Shown: in pieces, positions 8,454-16,975 of the stretch
Layout: every line of letters starts with the position of its first letter
Position numbering within the stretch: position 1 is the first letter of the stretch
From: Pseudomonas putida
GTDB taxonomy: Bacteria; Pseudomonadota; Gammaproteobacteria; Pseudomonadales; Pseudomonadaceae
NCBI RefSeq assembly: GCF_022627325.1
Contig: NZ_JAETZZ010000012.1
Coordinates: 1 to 64,000 of the forward strand
Length of the DNA stretch: 64,000 nt
Direction of reading: 5' to 3'
Position numbers and translations under genes: made by a program
Notes under the pieces: generated by a model
Databases searched by the model: none
Seen by the model: the letters and a program-made list of their open reading frames with translations, nothing else
Told to the model about the DNA's origin: nothing

Positions 8454-8942
8454 GTCCCTTCAACTCCCTGCAAGATCCGAATTCCAATGGCCAACATTGG
8501 CAACGCCGATTGCCCCCTAGCTGCTACCGGCCTGGCACCGGGGTCAGTATAAGCCGCATGAACGGCCCGTCCGGCAGCCGCGCAGACAGCCCAGGGGAGT
8601 CAAAGAGGGATGGGTAGGGCAACCCTTGACCGATTGGAATAGGCCAATGGCCCCGCGTCAGTTTTAGGTGACAGGCATCAGGCCGCGAAATAGAAGGGAA
8701 GAAACGACGCACGAGGAACAATGGCCCCGCGCGGGCAGAGACTCTGCCGACAGTGCCGTTCCATAAATAGCGCAAACAAAAGCGAAGGTTCTACACCCTC
8801 CAGCCATTGCCTCTGGAAGCGTCTGACGCCCCTGCCGGAAAATGCCCTGACCGCCAGTCAGGACGCCCACTCATACCCTGGCACCCCGCAACCGCAGCGC
8901 TACACTTGAGCCGCTCTCCCCATCCTTCGGAGGTATGCCGCG
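8454..8942. other. ~490-bp stretch without a convincing gene
   Basis: Small open frames exist on both strands but none has a ribosome site or family features. Two short inverted repeats are visible: GGCAGAG-A-CTCTGCC at 8734-8748 and CCTGA-N7-TCAGG at 8846-8862. No riboswitch or known small RNA was recognised. The stretch ends in the GGAGG site (8929-8933) for the small gene that follows. Confidence 0.4.
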
Positions 8943-9140
8943 ATGGAGATTATCGTCAGGGCGTCTAACCGTAACCCCAACTGCCCCTGGGAAGTCAGGC
9001 TTGACCAGCATGTGGTGAGCTTTCGCAGCGAAGCAGAAGCACGCGCCTTCGTCGTCACACTGGAAGCTCGTCTGCGCGCGCCTCACCCACTCAAGCCGCA
9101 GGCGTGGCCTGCAAGCGCCGGGTCAACAGCGCAACACTGA
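8943..9140 (+). CDS. Small uncharacterised protein
   Basis: It has 65 residues, beginning MEIIVRASNRNPNCPWEVRL. A perfect GGAGG at 8929-8933 lies nine bases before the ATG, the main reason for accepting it. The first 50 residues have mixed charge and read like a small beta-alpha domain. The last 15 (PQAWPASAGSTAQH) overlap the 3' end of the convergent MFS gene by 50 bp and look unconstrained. I do not recognise a family. Confidence 0.5.
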   Translation: MEIIVRASNRNPNCPWEVRLDQHVVSFRSEAEARAFVVTLEARLRAPHPLKPQAWPASAGSTAQH

Positions 9141-10272
9141 CCACCAGCGCCCCGCACAGGCTGATTACCAACGCCATGGGCACTGCACTGCCATCGTGCA
9201 GCAGGCTGACCAGCGCCGCCGCGCCTGCGGCGACGCTGAATTGCAGGCAGCCCATCAAGGCCGAGGCGCTACCGGCGCGTGCGCCCTGGCCGCTCATGGC
9301 GCACGCCGAAGCATTGGGGATGATGCAACCCAGGCTGGCGATGCAGATGAACAGCGGCACCAGCAATGGCCATAGTTCAGCTGGGCGCAGCGCTGCCACA
9401 CCGAGCAACACCAGCCCCGCAGCCAGGTACAGCCAGACTGCACGCACCAGCAGGAAGGCCGGCCCACGCTTTGCCAGCAGACGCGCGTTGATCTGCGCCA
9501 CCAGGATGAAACCTGCCGCATTGGTACCGAACAACCAGCCGTAGTGCTCGGCCGGCACACCGTAGAGCTTTATGAACACGAACGGTGAACCGGCGATGTA
9601 GGCAAACATACCCGCGATGGCGATCCCTCCGGTCAATGCATGGCCAAAGAACGTGCGGTCAGCCAGCAACCGGAGGTATTGACGCAAAGCGCCCGACAAC
9701 GGCTGGCGCGGCATGTGCGCAGGTAAGCTCTCTGGCAACCCCAGGCCGACCGCCAGCAAGCAAGCAGCACTGAACAGGCTCAATGTCAGGAAAATCGACT
9801 GCCAACCCGCCAGGTTCACCAGTACGCCGCCGAGCATCGGTGCAAGAATTGGCGCCAACCCCATCACCAGCATCAGTTGTGAGAACACTTTGGCCGAGGC
9901 CACCGGGTCGCACTTGTCACTGACGATGGCCCGTGACAACACCATTCCGGCGCAGCCACCCAGCGCCTGGACGAAGCGCGCCAGGATCAGCGTGTCCAGG
10001 TTTGGCGCGTAGGCGCAGGCCAACGACGCCAGGGTAAACAGCATGACGCCAAACAGCAGCGGCTTGCGCCGGCCAAAGCGATCGGCCACCGGCCCATACA
10101 CCAGTTGCCCGAGCGACAGGCCAAGGAAGTAGGCGGCCAGCGTGGTCTGGACGTGTTTTTCGTCGGTGGCGAACGCTTGCGCCATGGCCGGGAAGGCGGG
10201 CAAGTAGAAGTCGATCGCAAGGGGCCCGAACGCACTGAGTGCGCCCAGGATCAGCACCATTCGCAGGTTCAT
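9091..10272 (-). CDS. MFS drug-resistance transporter, Bcr/CflA type
   Basis: It has 393 residues and about 12 membrane segments, so it is an inner-membrane proton-coupled exporter. The DHA1-type motif GQLVYGPVADRFGRRKPLL lies in the loop between helices 2 and 3 (near 58-76), and ALSAFGPLAIDFYLPAFP in helix 1 is typical of Bcr/CflA proteins. I chose the ATG at 10272 (MNLRMVLILG); upstream in-frame codons would add 15 non-hydrophobic residues. The substrate is unknown. It lies beside the copper genes but need not be related to them. Confidence 0.85.
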   Translation of the reverse strand: MNLRMVLILGALSAFGPLAIDFYLPAFPAMAQAFATDEKHVQTTLAAYFLGLSLGQLVYGPVADRFGRRKPLLFGVMLFTLASLACAYAPNLDTLILARFVQALGGCAGMVLSRAIVSDKCDPVASAKVFSQLMLVMGLAPILAPMLGGVLVNLAGWQSIFLTLSLFSAACLLAVGLGLPESLPAHMPRQPLSGALRQYLRLLADRTFFGHALTGGIAIAGMFAYIAGSPFVFIKLYGVPAEHYGWLFGTNAAGFILVAQINARLLAKRGPAFLLVRAVWLYLAAGLVLLGVAALRPAELWPLLVPLFICIASLGCIIPNASACAMSGQGARAGSASALMGCLQFSVAAGAAALVSLLHDGSAVPMALVISLCGALVVSVALLTRRLQATPAA

Positions 10273-10380
10273 CAGGAATCCATAGCAGGCTAAGCAAGTG
10301 CGTAAGTCTACCTGCAAGCGACGCCATCAGCATGAAAACATTTGCAACAAAACAGGGCCACAGAAGCGGCCCATTCGACT

Positions 10381-10578
10381 TCAGGCCACGTCGGCCTGGT
10401 AGCCCTCTTCACGAATCGCTGCCAGCAACTGCTCAGCAGCCAGAGCGCTCTGCACACGCACCTGCCTGCCGGCCAGATCGACCTCGACCTTGGCGCTCGC
10501 ATCCTGGTCCTGCACCGCGCGGGTGACCGCCTTGACGCAATGGCCACAGGTCATGCCTTGTACGTTGAACACTTGCAT
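10381..10578 (-). CDS. copZ: Copper chaperone CopZ (heavy-metal-associated domain)
   Basis: A 65-residue single HMA domain that carries Cu(I) in the cytoplasm and passes it to CopA. The metal site is GMTCGHC near residues 8-14. The start is the ATG at 10578, preceded by GAAGGAGG. A CueR-type operator lies about 40 bp upstream. Divergent from the copA cluster. Confidence 0.92.
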   Translation of the reverse strand: MQVFNVQGMTCGHCVKAVTRAVQDQDASAKVEVDLAGRQVRVQSALAAEQLLAAIREEGYQADVA

Positions 10579-10614
10579 GGGTGTTGCCTCCTTCAGGGTT
10601 TGGCGCAGTTTCAA

Positions 10615-10637
10615 GCTTGCCATCGGGGCAAGGTCAA
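10615..10637 (-). promoter_or_regulatory. CueR-type promoter/operator of copZ
   Basis: On the minus strand TTGACC (10632-10637) is followed by a dyad, CCTTGCC-CCGAT-GGCAAGC (10615-10633). The spacer to the next hexamer (GAAACT) is 19 bp, the over-long spacing that MerR-family activators such as CueR correct. The arms match the E. coli copA pattern CCTTCC...GGAAGG closely. Confidence 0.8.
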
Positions 10638-10722
10638 GTTCTGCATCGAACGGCCGGGCTGGAAATCCCTACCAACCTCGGCCAAGCTGCGCCTTTACGA
10701 TTCGGCAAGCAGGAGATTCTTC

Positions 10723-11109
10723 ATGTTCAGGACAGCAGTGGGCGTTGTCGGGCTATTGGGCACGCTGGCAGCAGTGCCACCGGCAAGCGCCGAAGGCAAC
10801 TCGGACTACAGCGTGCTGATCATTTCACGCGAACGCCTGGAAGTGGCCACCAGCTGCGAAATCGGTGTCTATCTGAACGACCAGCTCTCCGGGCGCGTGT
10901 TCCAGGAGCAGTCGGCCTCCTTCAACCTGCCGCCCGGCCCTGTTGACGTGCGCTTGCGCCTGCTGCCGGGGCAGATGCCCGGCTGCGCGCCCGGCCTGGA
11001 AGACCAGCGTAGCACTCGGCTGACCCTGCAAGCGGGCCAGATCAACAAGTACCGCATTGCCATGGGCCACAATGGGCTGGTACTGAGGCGAGCCAGCCTG
11101 GACTATTGA
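10723..11109 (+). CDS. Small secreted protein of the copper cluster, unknown function
   Basis: It has 128 residues. A Sec signal peptide (MFRTAVGVVGLLGTLAAVPP, then ASA-EG) predicts export, and the mature part of about 105 residues is probably periplasmic. It is rich in beta-strand-like segments and has two cysteines (TSCEIG and MPGCAPG) that could form a disulfide. AGGAGATT precedes the ATG. It lies between copZ and copA, and its stop codon is embedded in the CueR promoter of copA. The phrase 'PPGPVDVRLRLLPGQ' suggests an extracellular immunoglobulin-like or DUF2846-like fold, at low certainty. A copper-related role is a guess from position. Confidence 0.75.
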   Translation: MFRTAVGVVGLLGTLAAVPPASAEGNSDYSVLIISRERLEVATSCEIGVYLNDQLSGRVFQEQSASFNLPPGPVDVRLRLLPGQMPGCAPGLEDQRSTRLTLQAGQINKYRIAMGHNGLVLRRASLDY

Positions 11110-11136
11110 CCTTCCCCACATGGCAAGGTTGATGCT
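11106..11136 (+). promoter_or_regulatory. CueR-type promoter/operator of copA-cueR
   Basis: TTGACC (11106-11111) is followed, after a 19-bp spacer, by GATGCT (11131-11136). The spacer contains the dyad CCTTCCCC...TGGCAAGG (11110-11128), almost identical to the E. coli copA CueR box. The -35 box overlaps the stop codon of the upstream secreted-protein gene. An ATG at 11120 lies inside this operator and so is not the copA start. Confidence 0.85.
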
Positions 11137-11161
11137 GGTGGCCTGTCCAAGGAGGAGAGCC

Positions 11162-13561
11162 ATGCCCGCATCCACTTCATTCGACCTGCCGATCTCCGGC
11201 ATGACCTGCGCCAGCTGTGCTGGCCGCGTCGAGCGCGCGCTGCGCAAGGTCAATGGCGCTGAACAGGTCAGCGTCAACCTCGCCAACGAACAGGCCAGGG
11301 TCCAAGCCCCGGCCGGCAGCCTGCCGGCCCTGGTCGAGGCCGTGCGCAGCGCCGGGTACCAGGTACCGACCCGCACCCTGGAGCTACGCATCGAGGGCAT
11401 GACATGCGCCAGTTGCGTCGGCCGTGTCGAGCGCGCACTCGGCAAACTACCGGGCGTCGAGCAGGTGAGTGTCAACCTTGCCAACGAACGTGCCCACCTT
11501 CAGGTGCTGCAGGGCCTTGATGACAACCTGTTGCTCGGCGCGGTCGAAAAGGCCGGCTACGGTGCCAGCCTGCCGCTGCCGGCCGACAACGATCAGCAAG
11601 CCGTCCAGCGCCGACTGCGCAACGAACGTCTGGCCGTAGGCGCCGCCCTTCTGTTGGCCCTGCCCCTGGTGTTGCCGATGCTGCTGCAACCCTTTGGTGT
11701 GCACTGGATGTTGCCGGCGTGGGCGCAATTCGCGCTGGCCACCCCCGTGCAGTTCATCCTTGGTGCACGCTTTTATGTGGCGGCCTACAAGGCTGTGCGC
11801 GCTGGCGCCGGCAATATGGACCTGCTGGTCGCGCTGGGCACCAGTGCCGGTTACGGCCTTAGCTTGTACCAATGGGCCAAGGCACCGGTCGGGATGGCCC
11901 CGCACCTGTACTTCGAGGCGTCGGCGGTGGTGATCGCCCTGGTGTTGTTGGGCAAGTACCTTGAAAGCCGCGCCAAACGCCAGACCGCCAGCGCCATCCG
12001 TGCCCTCGAGGCGCTGCGCCCAGAGCGCGCCGTGAGGGTGGTCGATGGCCACGAAGAAGACGTTGCAATTGCCCGATTGCAGCTCGGTGACCTGGTGCTG
12101 GTCAAGCCAGGGGAGCGCTTCCCGGTCGATGGTGAAGTGGAAGAAGGCACCAGCCACGCCGACGAAGCCCTGATCAGCGGCGAGAGCCTGCCAGTGCCCA
12201 AGCAACCGGGCGATAGCGTTACCGGCGGCGCGATCAACGGCGAGGGCCGGTTGCTGGTGCGTACCCGGGCGTTGGGTACAGAAACCGTGCTGGCCCGCAT
12301 CATCCGCCTGGTCGAAGATGCCCAGGCTGCCAAGGCGCCCATCCAGAAACTGGTAGACCGGGTCAGCCAGATCTTCGTGCCGGCCGTGCTGTTGATCGCA
12401 CTGCTGACCCTGATCGGCTGGTCACTGGCCGGCGCCCCGCTGCAGACTGCGCTGATCAATGCCGTCGCCGTGCTGGTGATTGCCTGCCCTTGCGCCCTTG
12501 GCCTGGCCACACCTGCCGCGATCATGGCGGGCACAGGCGTTGCCGCGCGCCACGGCATCCTGATCAAGGACGCCGAGGCGCTGGAGCGCGCCCATGCGGT
12601 GAACCGCGTGGTGTTCGACAAAACCGGTACGCTCACCTCTGGCAGCCCGCGCGTTATCCACAGCCAGGCACTGGTGGGTGAGAAAGCTGAATTGCTTCGC
12701 TTGGCCGCTGCCCTGCAACGGGGCAGCGAACACCCCTTGGCGAAGGCAGTACTCGATGCCTGCACCGGGCAGGGGCTGGAGGTGCCCACGGTAACCGGCA
12801 GCCAGTCCCTTACCGGCCGCGGTATCGCTGGCCAGGTGCAAGGCCGTGACCTGGCCTTGGGCAACCGGCGCCTGCTCGACGAATGCAACCTGCAACCCGG
12901 CGCCCTCGCCACACAGGCACAGGCCTGGGAAGCCGAAGGCCGTACCCTGTCCTGGCTGATTGAACGGGGCCCACAGCCTCGCGTGCTAGGGTTGTTCGCC
13001 TTCGGCGACAGCCTCAAGCCAGGTGCCGAACAGGCTATCTCAGCCCTGCACAAACGCCATATCAGCAGCCACCTGTTGACCGGCGACAATCGCGGTAGCG
13101 CCAAGGTGGTCGCCGACACCCTCGGCATCGACGATGTACACGCCGAAGTGCTCCCGGCCGACAAGGCCGCCACGGTAGCCGAGCTGAAAAAGGGTGGTGT
13201 GGTAGCGATGGTCGGCGACGGTATCAACGACGCCCCAGCGCTTGCCGCCGCTGATATCGGCATTGCCATGGGGGGCGGCACCGACGTGGCCATGCAGGCT
13301 GCCGGCATCACGCTGATGCGTGGTGACCCGCGCCTGGTGCCTGCCGCCCTGGAAATCAGCCGCAAGACCTATGCGAAAATCCGCCAGAATCTGTTCTGGG
13401 CATTCATCTTCAACCTCATCGGCATTCCGCTGGCCGCGCTGGGTTATCTGAACCCGGTAGTGGCCGGCGCCGCCATGGCGTTGTCCAGCGTCAGCGTGGT
13501 AAGCAACGCCTTGTGGCTCAAGACCTGGAAACCCACCAGCACCTCGCAGGAGGCCCCATGA
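11162..13561 (+). CDS. copA: Cu(I)-exporting P1B-type ATPase
   Basis: An inner-membrane pump that exports Cu(I) to the periplasm. The 799 residues hold two N-terminal HMA domains (GMTCASC with Cys16/19 and again Cys82/85), eight expected membrane helices, the actuator loop SGES, the ion-binding CPC motif at 442-444, phosphorylated Asp486 in DKTGTLT, the SEHPLAKA nucleotide motif, and GDGINDAPAL. CPC and tandem HMA domains mark the P1B-1 copper group. The start is the ATG at 11162, after GGAGGAG. It overlaps cueR by four bases (ATGA), so pump and sensor are translationally coupled. Confidence 0.95.
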   Translation: MPASTSFDLPISGMTCASCAGRVERALRKVNGAEQVSVNLANEQARVQAPAGSLPALVEAVRSAGYQVPTRTLELRIEGMTCASCVGRVERALGKLPGVEQVSVNLANERAHLQVLQGLDDNLLLGAVEKAGYGASLPLPADNDQQAVQRRLRNERLAVGAALLLALPLVLPMLLQPFGVHWMLPAWAQFALATPVQFILGARFYVAAYKAVRAGAGNMDLLVALGTSAGYGLSLYQWAKAPVGMAPHLYFEASAVVIALVLLGKYLESRAKRQTASAIRALEALRPERAVRVVDGHEEDVAIARLQLGDLVLVKPGERFPVDGEVEEGTSHADEALISGESLPVPKQPGDSVTGGAINGEGRLLVRTRALGTETVLARIIRLVEDAQAAKAPIQKLVDRVSQIFVPAVLLIALLTLIGWSLAGAPLQTALINAVAVLVIACPCALGLATPAAIMAGTGVAARHGILIKDAEALERAHAVNRVVFDKTGTLTSGSPRVIHSQALVGEKAELLRLAAALQRGSEHPLAKAVLDACTGQGLEVPTVTGSQSLTGRGIAGQVQGRDLALGNRRLLDECNLQPGALATQAQAWEAEGRTLSWLIERGPQPRVLGLFAFGDSLKPGAEQAISALHKRHISSHLLTGDNRGSAKVVADTLGIDDVHAEVLPADKAATVAELKKGGVVAMVGDGINDAPALAAADIGIAMGGGTDVAMQAAGITLMRGDPRLVPAALEISRKTYAKIRQNLFWAFIFNLIGIPLAALGYLNPVVAGAAMALSSVSVVSNALWLKTWKPTSTSQEAP

Positions 13562-13962
13562 ATATCGGCCAGGCCGCCCGCCGCAGCGGGCTCAGCACCA
13601 AGATGATCCGCTATTACGAAGCCATCGGCCTGCTCAAGCCGGCCACCCGCAGCGACAGCGGGTACCGCCTGTACCAGCCAGAGGACCTGCACAGCCTTGC
13701 CTTCATCAAGCGCTCACGCGACCTGGGGTTTTCCCTGGAAGAGGTGGGCAAGCTGCTGACCCTGTGGCAGGACCGGCAGCGCGCCAGCGCCGACGTGAAG
13801 GCGCTGGCGCTGCAACACATCGATGAGCTGAACCGGCGTATCGAGGAACTGGCCAGCCTGCGTGACACCTTGAGCGAACTGGTAGCGCACTGCAAAGGCA
13901 ATGACCGGCCTGACTGCCCGATTCTCAAAGATCTCGCAAAAGGGAGCGAATGCTGCAGTTGA
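13558..13962 (+). CDS. cueR: MerR-family copper-responsive regulator CueR
   Basis: It has 134 residues. The N-terminal MerR helix-turn-helix begins MNIGQAARRSGLSTKMIRYY. A dimerisation helix spans roughly 75-110. The metal loop HCKGNDRPDC has the two cysteines seven residues apart, as in Cu(I)/Ag(I)/Au(I) sensors. The tail also has a CC pair. It activates promoters with 19-bp spacers, two of which are visible here (copZ and copA). The start ATG overlaps the copA stop. Confidence 0.93.
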   Translation: MNIGQAARRSGLSTKMIRYYEAIGLLKPATRSDSGYRLYQPEDLHSLAFIKRSRDLGFSLEEVGKLLTLWQDRQRASADVKALALQHIDELNRRIEELASLRDTLSELVAHCKGNDRPDCPILKDLAKGSECCS

Positions 13963-14048
13963 GCCCACGCTTGGTATGCCATATTAGCCTGGAGCCGACC
14001 GAATAGTCGCCAAATGCGCCTTTGCCCAATAAATACGGGCATTTTCAC

Positions 14049-14075
14049 TCAAAAAACCCCGGATGCCGCCGATAC
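14049..14075 (+). promoter_or_regulatory. Sigma-28 (FliA)-type promoter of the chemoreceptor gene
   Basis: TCAAAAAA (14049-14056), 11 bp, then GCCGATAC (14068-14075). The consensus is TAAAGTTT-N11-GCCGATAA; the -10 element matches at seven of eight positions and the spacing is exact. It lies 48 bp before the chemoreceptor ATG. Confidence 0.7.
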
Positions 14076-14123
14076 AGTTTCTACCTGCCTCGCGTGTCGA
14101 AAAAATAAATTCCGGGAGCGTCG

Positions 14124-16070
14124 ATGAACATCAAACAGAAACTGACCTGGGCATTCGCGGTCATCGCCGCACTGCCCATCGTCCTCGTAGCCACCTTGGT
14201 GGTCATCAACCTGCGCGGCGAAGCCCGCGACGATTTTCTTGACGGCAGCAGCCGGGAAATCCGCCAGGTCAGTAACGCGATGAACCTGTTTTTCCAGGGC
14301 ATCACCCAAAACGTCGACTACCTGGCCAGCCTCCCCCAGGTCACCGGTAGCGGCGACAACGTCAAGAAACACATCAGCGCCGACGCTGCGCAAATCACAC
14401 CCAGCGATCAGGACAAGACACTGTACGAACTGTTCACGCGCCTGGCCAAAAGCCATCCGGACTACGCCTACGTATCCTATGGCCTGCAAGACGGCGGCTA
14501 CGCCTTCTGGCCAGGCGATCCGAACATGAGCAACTACGACCCGCGCACCCGCCCCTGGTACCAGGCGGCCATGGCCAACCCTGGCAAGACCCTGCGCACC
14601 GCCCCTTACTACTGGGCCGGCGACGATGCCGTACTGGTCAGCACCGTGCGCACCGTTGCCAACCAACTGGGCAGCCCCGGTGGCGTGGTCAACATCGACG
14701 TATCGCTCAAGGGCCTGACCGAGATCGTCCAGCAGATCAAACTAGGCGAAAGCGGCTACCTGATCCTCATGGAAAACAACGGTAACGTGATGGTCGACCC
14801 ACGCGATGCCAGTCACAATTTCAAACAGCTGGCCAGCTTCGGCGACGGTTATGCCGAGCTGGCCAAAGCCGGCAAGGGCTTGGCTGAGGTCGAAATCGGC
14901 GGCGTGCGCTACATGGCCAACGTCTACCCCGACGAAAAACTCGGTTGGACCTTCATAGGCCTGATCCAACAAAGCGAAGTGATGCAGACCACCACCCGCC
15001 TCACCTGGCTCATCGGCGGCGTCGCGCTGGTGCTGGCTGCGCTGTTCGCCGTGGTCGGCGCCACGTTCGCCAAACTCATCGTGCGCCCCATCAACAGTGT
15101 TTCCAGTGGCCTGGAGGACATCGCCCAGGGCGAAGGCGACCTGACCCGCAACCTGGAAGTCCGTGGCCGTGATGAAACCGCGCAACTGGCCGGTTGGTTC
15201 AACCAGTTCCTCGGCGCCATCCGCAGCCTGATCCAGCATATCGGCTCGGCGGCGAGCAAGATCCTCAGCACCTCCACCAGCTCCACTCAGGTCTCCAGCG
15301 ACATGGCCGAGGCCGCCGGGCGCCAGCGCGAAGCAGTGGACATGGTGTCCACCGCATTCCACGAAATGGTCGCCACCGCCAACGAAGTTGCCCGCTCCTG
15401 CAGCCAGGCCGCGCAGTCGGCCGACAGCGGCCAGCAACAGGCCCGCGAAGGCCAGCAGCAGATCGATGCGGCCGTCAACAGTGTCGACCGGCTGAGCCAG
15501 GAGATCGAGCAGTCGGCCCAGTCGATCCAGCAATTGGAGCGCGACAGCAATGCCATTCAGTCGATCCTCGGTACCATTCGCTCGATTGCCGAACAGACCA
15601 ACCTGCTGGCGCTCAATGCCGCGATCGAAGCCGCCCGCGCCGGCGAACAGGGCCGCGGGTTTGCGGTAGTGGCCGACGAGGTCCGGGCGCTGGCCAAGCG
15701 CACCGCCGACTCGACGGCTGAAATCGATGGGCTGCTTGGCAACCTGGCCAGCCGTACCGCCGAAGTGGCCGAGCAGATGCATGCCAGCCTGGAAGTGTCG
15801 CAGCAGTCGGTCAACCGCATTGGCCTGGCCCGCGACAGCTTTGGCCAGATACGCGAGTCGGTGGACATCATCCGCGACATGAACACGCAAATCGCCACCG
15901 CGGCAGAAGAACAGCACCAGGTTGCCGAAGACATCAACCGCCATATCAGCCAGATCCACGGTGATGCGCAGTTGGTGGCCGACCTGGCGCAGGCGGCGCG
16001 GCAGGACTCGGAAAGCCTGGCCGGGTTGTCCAATGAGCTGGATTCGCTGGTACGACGCTTCCGCACCTGA
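14124..16070 (+). CDS. Methyl-accepting chemotaxis protein with dCache domain
   Basis: It has 648 residues. A first membrane helix (about 9-29), a periplasmic dCache_1 sensor (about 35-285), a second helix (about 293-316), HAMP, and a signalling domain with the hairpin tip near EQTNLLALNAAIEAARAGEQ. The sensor carries Y138, R143, W145 and Y146 in NYDPRTRPWYQAA and D192 in NIDVSL. This spacing resembles the amino-acid-binding dCache_1AA motif of PctA-type receptors, so an amino-acid ligand is plausible. GGGAGCG precedes the ATG, and a FliA-type promoter lies upstream. The ligand is inferred, not shown. Confidence 0.9.
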   Translation: MNIKQKLTWAFAVIAALPIVLVATLVVINLRGEARDDFLDGSSREIRQVSNAMNLFFQGITQNVDYLASLPQVTGSGDNVKKHISADAAQITPSDQDKTLYELFTRLAKSHPDYAYVSYGLQDGGYAFWPGDPNMSNYDPRTRPWYQAAMANPGKTLRTAPYYWAGDDAVLVSTVRTVANQLGSPGGVVNIDVSLKGLTEIVQQIKLGESGYLILMENNGNVMVDPRDASHNFKQLASFGDGYAELAKAGKGLAEVEIGGVRYMANVYPDEKLGWTFIGLIQQSEVMQTTTRLTWLIGGVALVLAALFAVVGATFAKLIVRPINSVSSGLEDIAQGEGDLTRNLEVRGRDETAQLAGWFNQFLGAIRSLIQHIGSAASKILSTSTSSTQVSSDMAEAAGRQREAVDMVSTAFHEMVATANEVARSCSQAAQSADSGQQQAREGQQQIDAAVNSVDRLSQEIEQSAQSIQQLERDSNAIQSILGTIRSIAEQTNLLALNAAIEAARAGEQGRGFAVVADEVRALAKRTADSTAEIDGLLGNLASRTAEVAEQMHASLEVSQQSVNRIGLARDSFGQIRESVDIIRDMNTQIATAAEEQHQVAEDINRHISQIHGDAQLVADLAQAARQDSESLAGLSNELDSLVRRFRT

Positions 16071-16083
16071 CCGGCAGGCTGCA

Positions 16084-16118
16084 CCGGCCTCTTCGCAGAT
16101 TCCCCAAGAAGAGGCCGG
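16084..16118. terminator. Bidirectional hairpin between the chemoreceptor and AraC genes
   Basis: A perfect 10-bp inverted repeat, CCGGCCTCTT at 16084-16093 paired with 16109-16118, has a 15-base loop. It lies between convergent genes ending at 16070 and 16126, and resembles the core of P. putida REP elements. Confidence 0.65.
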
Positions 16119-16125
16119 CCCCCCG

Positions 16126-16905
16126 CTACAACGTCAACTCACCCGGTGTCGAGCCAAACAATTGCTTGAAGGCGGCGATGTAGGCCGACGTCGAGTCATA
16201 GCCGCAGCCCAGCGCCGCGTCTGTCACACTCGCCCCCGTCTCCAGCAACGCCAGTGACGACAATAACCGCATGCGTTGACGCCAGTTACGAAAGCTCAAC
16301 CCCGTCTCGCGCTGAAAAAGGCGCATCAGGGTCTTTTCCGAGCACTGCAATTGGCCGGCCCACTGCTGCAAGGTTTGCACCTGATCCGGCGCGGCAATCA
16401 AGCTGTTGCACAGCGCCAGCAAGCCGGCATGCCGGGGCAGCGGCAGGGAGAACCCCACTTCAGGCAAAGTACGAAGCTGGTCGAGCAGTACCGAGACCAA
16501 GCGGCCTTCGACGCTATCGCCTTCGGGATAGTGCGGTGGGAAAACACAGAACTGCTTGATCAACTCACGCGCCAGCGGTGTCACTTCCAACACCCGGCAC
16601 TGCGCCGAAGCCCAAGGGCAAGCGTCGCGGCGAATGTACAGGCTGCGCATTTCCGCCCGTCCGGACGTCACCACTTCGTGTTCAGCGTCGGCAGGAATCC
16701 ACACACCCCACTGCGGTGGGGCGAAATAGCTGCCATCACGCGTGTAGACACCCAGCACACCGCTGATCGCATAGGAAAACTGCACCCAGTCGTGGCTGTG
16801 GCGAGTGGTCCAGGAGCCAGCGCCCAGGCTTTCAGCACGGGCATAGAGCGGCCTGGGCAAATGGACCAGGGCTGGAATGGCGCGGGGGTGTCCGATACTC
16901 GGCAT
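16126..16905 (-). CDS. AraC-family transcriptional regulator
   Basis: It has 259 residues. An N-terminal cupin-like sensor (HSHDWVQFSYAISGVLGV near 42-60) is followed by two C-terminal AraC helix-turn-helices (LQCSEKTLMRLFQRETGLSF and GYDSTSAYIAAFKQLFG). I chose the ATG at 16905 over an upstream GTG at 16956. It is 70 bp downstream of the thiolase gene in the same direction and could regulate the thiolase/FabG/MaoC cluster; that is inferred from position. Confidence 0.82.
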   Translation of the reverse strand: MPSIGHPRAIPALVHLPRPLYARAESLGAGSWTTRHSHDWVQFSYAISGVLGVYTRDGSYFAPPQWGVWIPADAEHEVVTSGRAEMRSLYIRRDACPWASAQCRVLEVTPLARELIKQFCVFPPHYPEGDSVEGRLVSVLLDQLRTLPEVGFSLPLPRHAGLLALCNSLIAAPDQVQTLQQWAGQLQCSEKTLMRLFQRETGLSFRNWRQRMRLLSSLALLETGASVTDAALGCGYDSTSAYIAAFKQLFGSTPGELTL

Positions 16906-16975
16906 AGTGAGTTCTTGTGGTTCTGACCAGACAAGCCTAACACCGGCCACAGGCACCCTGCAGCCCTGCAGGCGG

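Noticed and set aside
8734..8748. GGCAGAG-A-CTCTGCC palindrome as a riboswitch or terminator
   Set aside because: The loop is one base, there is no T-run, and no glycine- or other riboswitch core surrounds it.
11120..11161. ATG at 11120 as the copA start
   Set aside because: It lies inside the CueR operator; the ATG at 11162 has GGAGGAG and begins directly at the HMA domain.
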